Positions 5,374-5,568 of a DNA stretch of 5,568 nucleotides are shown piece by piece. The stretch is taken from NCBI GenBank assembly GCA_031266385.1, contig JAISBC010000036.1, positions 1-5,568 on the forward strand, in the 5' to 3' direction. The number at the start of each line of letters is the position of its first letter. Within the stretch, counting starts at the first letter, position 1. Source of the DNA: Holosporales bacterium. GTDB lineage: Bacteria > Pseudomonadota > Alphaproteobacteria > RUG11792. Under the pieces are notes generated by a model. It made no database searches and was not told the origin of the DNA. It saw only the letters and a list, made by a program, of their open reading frames with translations. The translations under genes and the position numbers were made by a program.

Positions 5374-5568
5374 TTACATCGAGACCGGAGGAGAAAAACC
5401 TGCCGCGATCATCGCTTGAGTGAGCCTAGCACCTTCGGGCTCTATGTATCTAGAATCAACTGTGAAATCCAGCGATCGTGGAAAATAATTTGACTGAGCC
5501 CGAGTATCCCGAAAATGATCGAATACATCAGTCGGCAAAATGAACCAAAAATTTAACCGATATAGAGA
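5374..5568 (-). CDS. Unrecognised protein, C-terminal 64 residues (cut by the window edge)
   Basis: A minus-strand frame is open from the window end to a TAA at 5374-5376. It reads through segments such as FWFILPTDVFDHFRDTRAQS, FPRSLDFTVDSRYIEPEG and ARLTQAMIAAGFSPPVSM. The composition is balanced and protein-like, unlike the other two minus-strand frames here, which are broken by stops. I do not recognise the family and can say nothing of its function. The start and most of the protein lie beyond the window. It converges on rlmN with only 16 bp between stops. That short gap contains a T tract (5369-5375) but no strong hairpin. Because no start codon is visible, this rests on reading-frame openness and on filling the otherwise empty space to the window edge. 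Confidence 0.6.
   Translation of the reverse strand, partial: SLYRLNFWFILPTDVFDHFRDTRAQSNYFPRSLDFTVDSRYIEPEGARLTQAMIAAGFSPPVSM

Noticed and set aside
5340..5375. Possible rho-independent terminator after rlmN (T tract at 5369-5375)
   Set aside because: The only pairing I find before the T tract is GGG with CCC and a loose CTG with CAG, too weak to call.
1..5568. CRISPR array, tRNA or rRNA genes
   Set aside because: No regularly spaced repeats were seen, only two dispersed copies of one palindromic unit, and no complete cloverleaf or conserved rRNA segment was found.

Overview
The window looks like part of an alphaproteobacterial chromosome of moderate-to-low GC. The clearest marker is a MipZ-type division-site ATPase, a ParA/MinD-family protein typical of Alphaproteobacteria. 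Repetitive palindromic DNA, one copy of it inserted in frame inside a housekeeping gene, and a fragment of an insertion sequence suggest a host-associated lineage such as Rickettsiales or Holosporales. That placement is an inference; the sequence alone does not fix the genus.

Layout, left to right. Positions 1-141 (minus) hold the first 47 residues of an IS982-like transposase that runs off the window. Positions 142-399 hold no ordinary gene but contain a 102-bp palindromic element (225-326). A strong intrinsic terminator (400-464) ends a minus-strand gene (472-1119) for an unrecognised, probably secreted 215-residue protein with its own promoter. Positions 1150-1366 combine that promoter with a GC-rich, hairpin-dense island of unknown nature. 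A minus-strand pair follows: rluD (23S rRNA pseudouridine synthase, TTG start) lies 4 nt downstream of uppP (undecaprenyl-diphosphatase), both served by a good sigma70-like promoter at 3194-3222. Upstream of these is mipZ (3239-4030, minus), transcribed divergently from rlmN (4182-5357, plus). At the right edge the last 64 codons of an unrecognised gene (minus, 5374-5568) converge on rlmN with only 16 bp between the stops.

The genes are mostly housekeeping: wall-lipid recycling (uppP), division-site placement (mipZ) and ribosomal RNA modification (rluD, rlmN). They share location rather than one pathway.

The most notable signal is a mobile or formerly mobile palindromic element. The copy in rlmN is exactly 144 bp (48 codons), has no stop codon, is bounded by a direct ACT repeat, and inserts a hydrophilic peptide into a loop of the enzyme between the radical-SAM cysteine motif and the GEP motif. 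The second copy at 225-326 shares 55 of 59 bp in its left part. It has lost 42 bp internally, a multiple of three, and keeps the same reading frame open although it is not inside a recognisable gene. This behaviour resembles the Rickettsia palindromic elements; whether the family is already described cannot be decided here.
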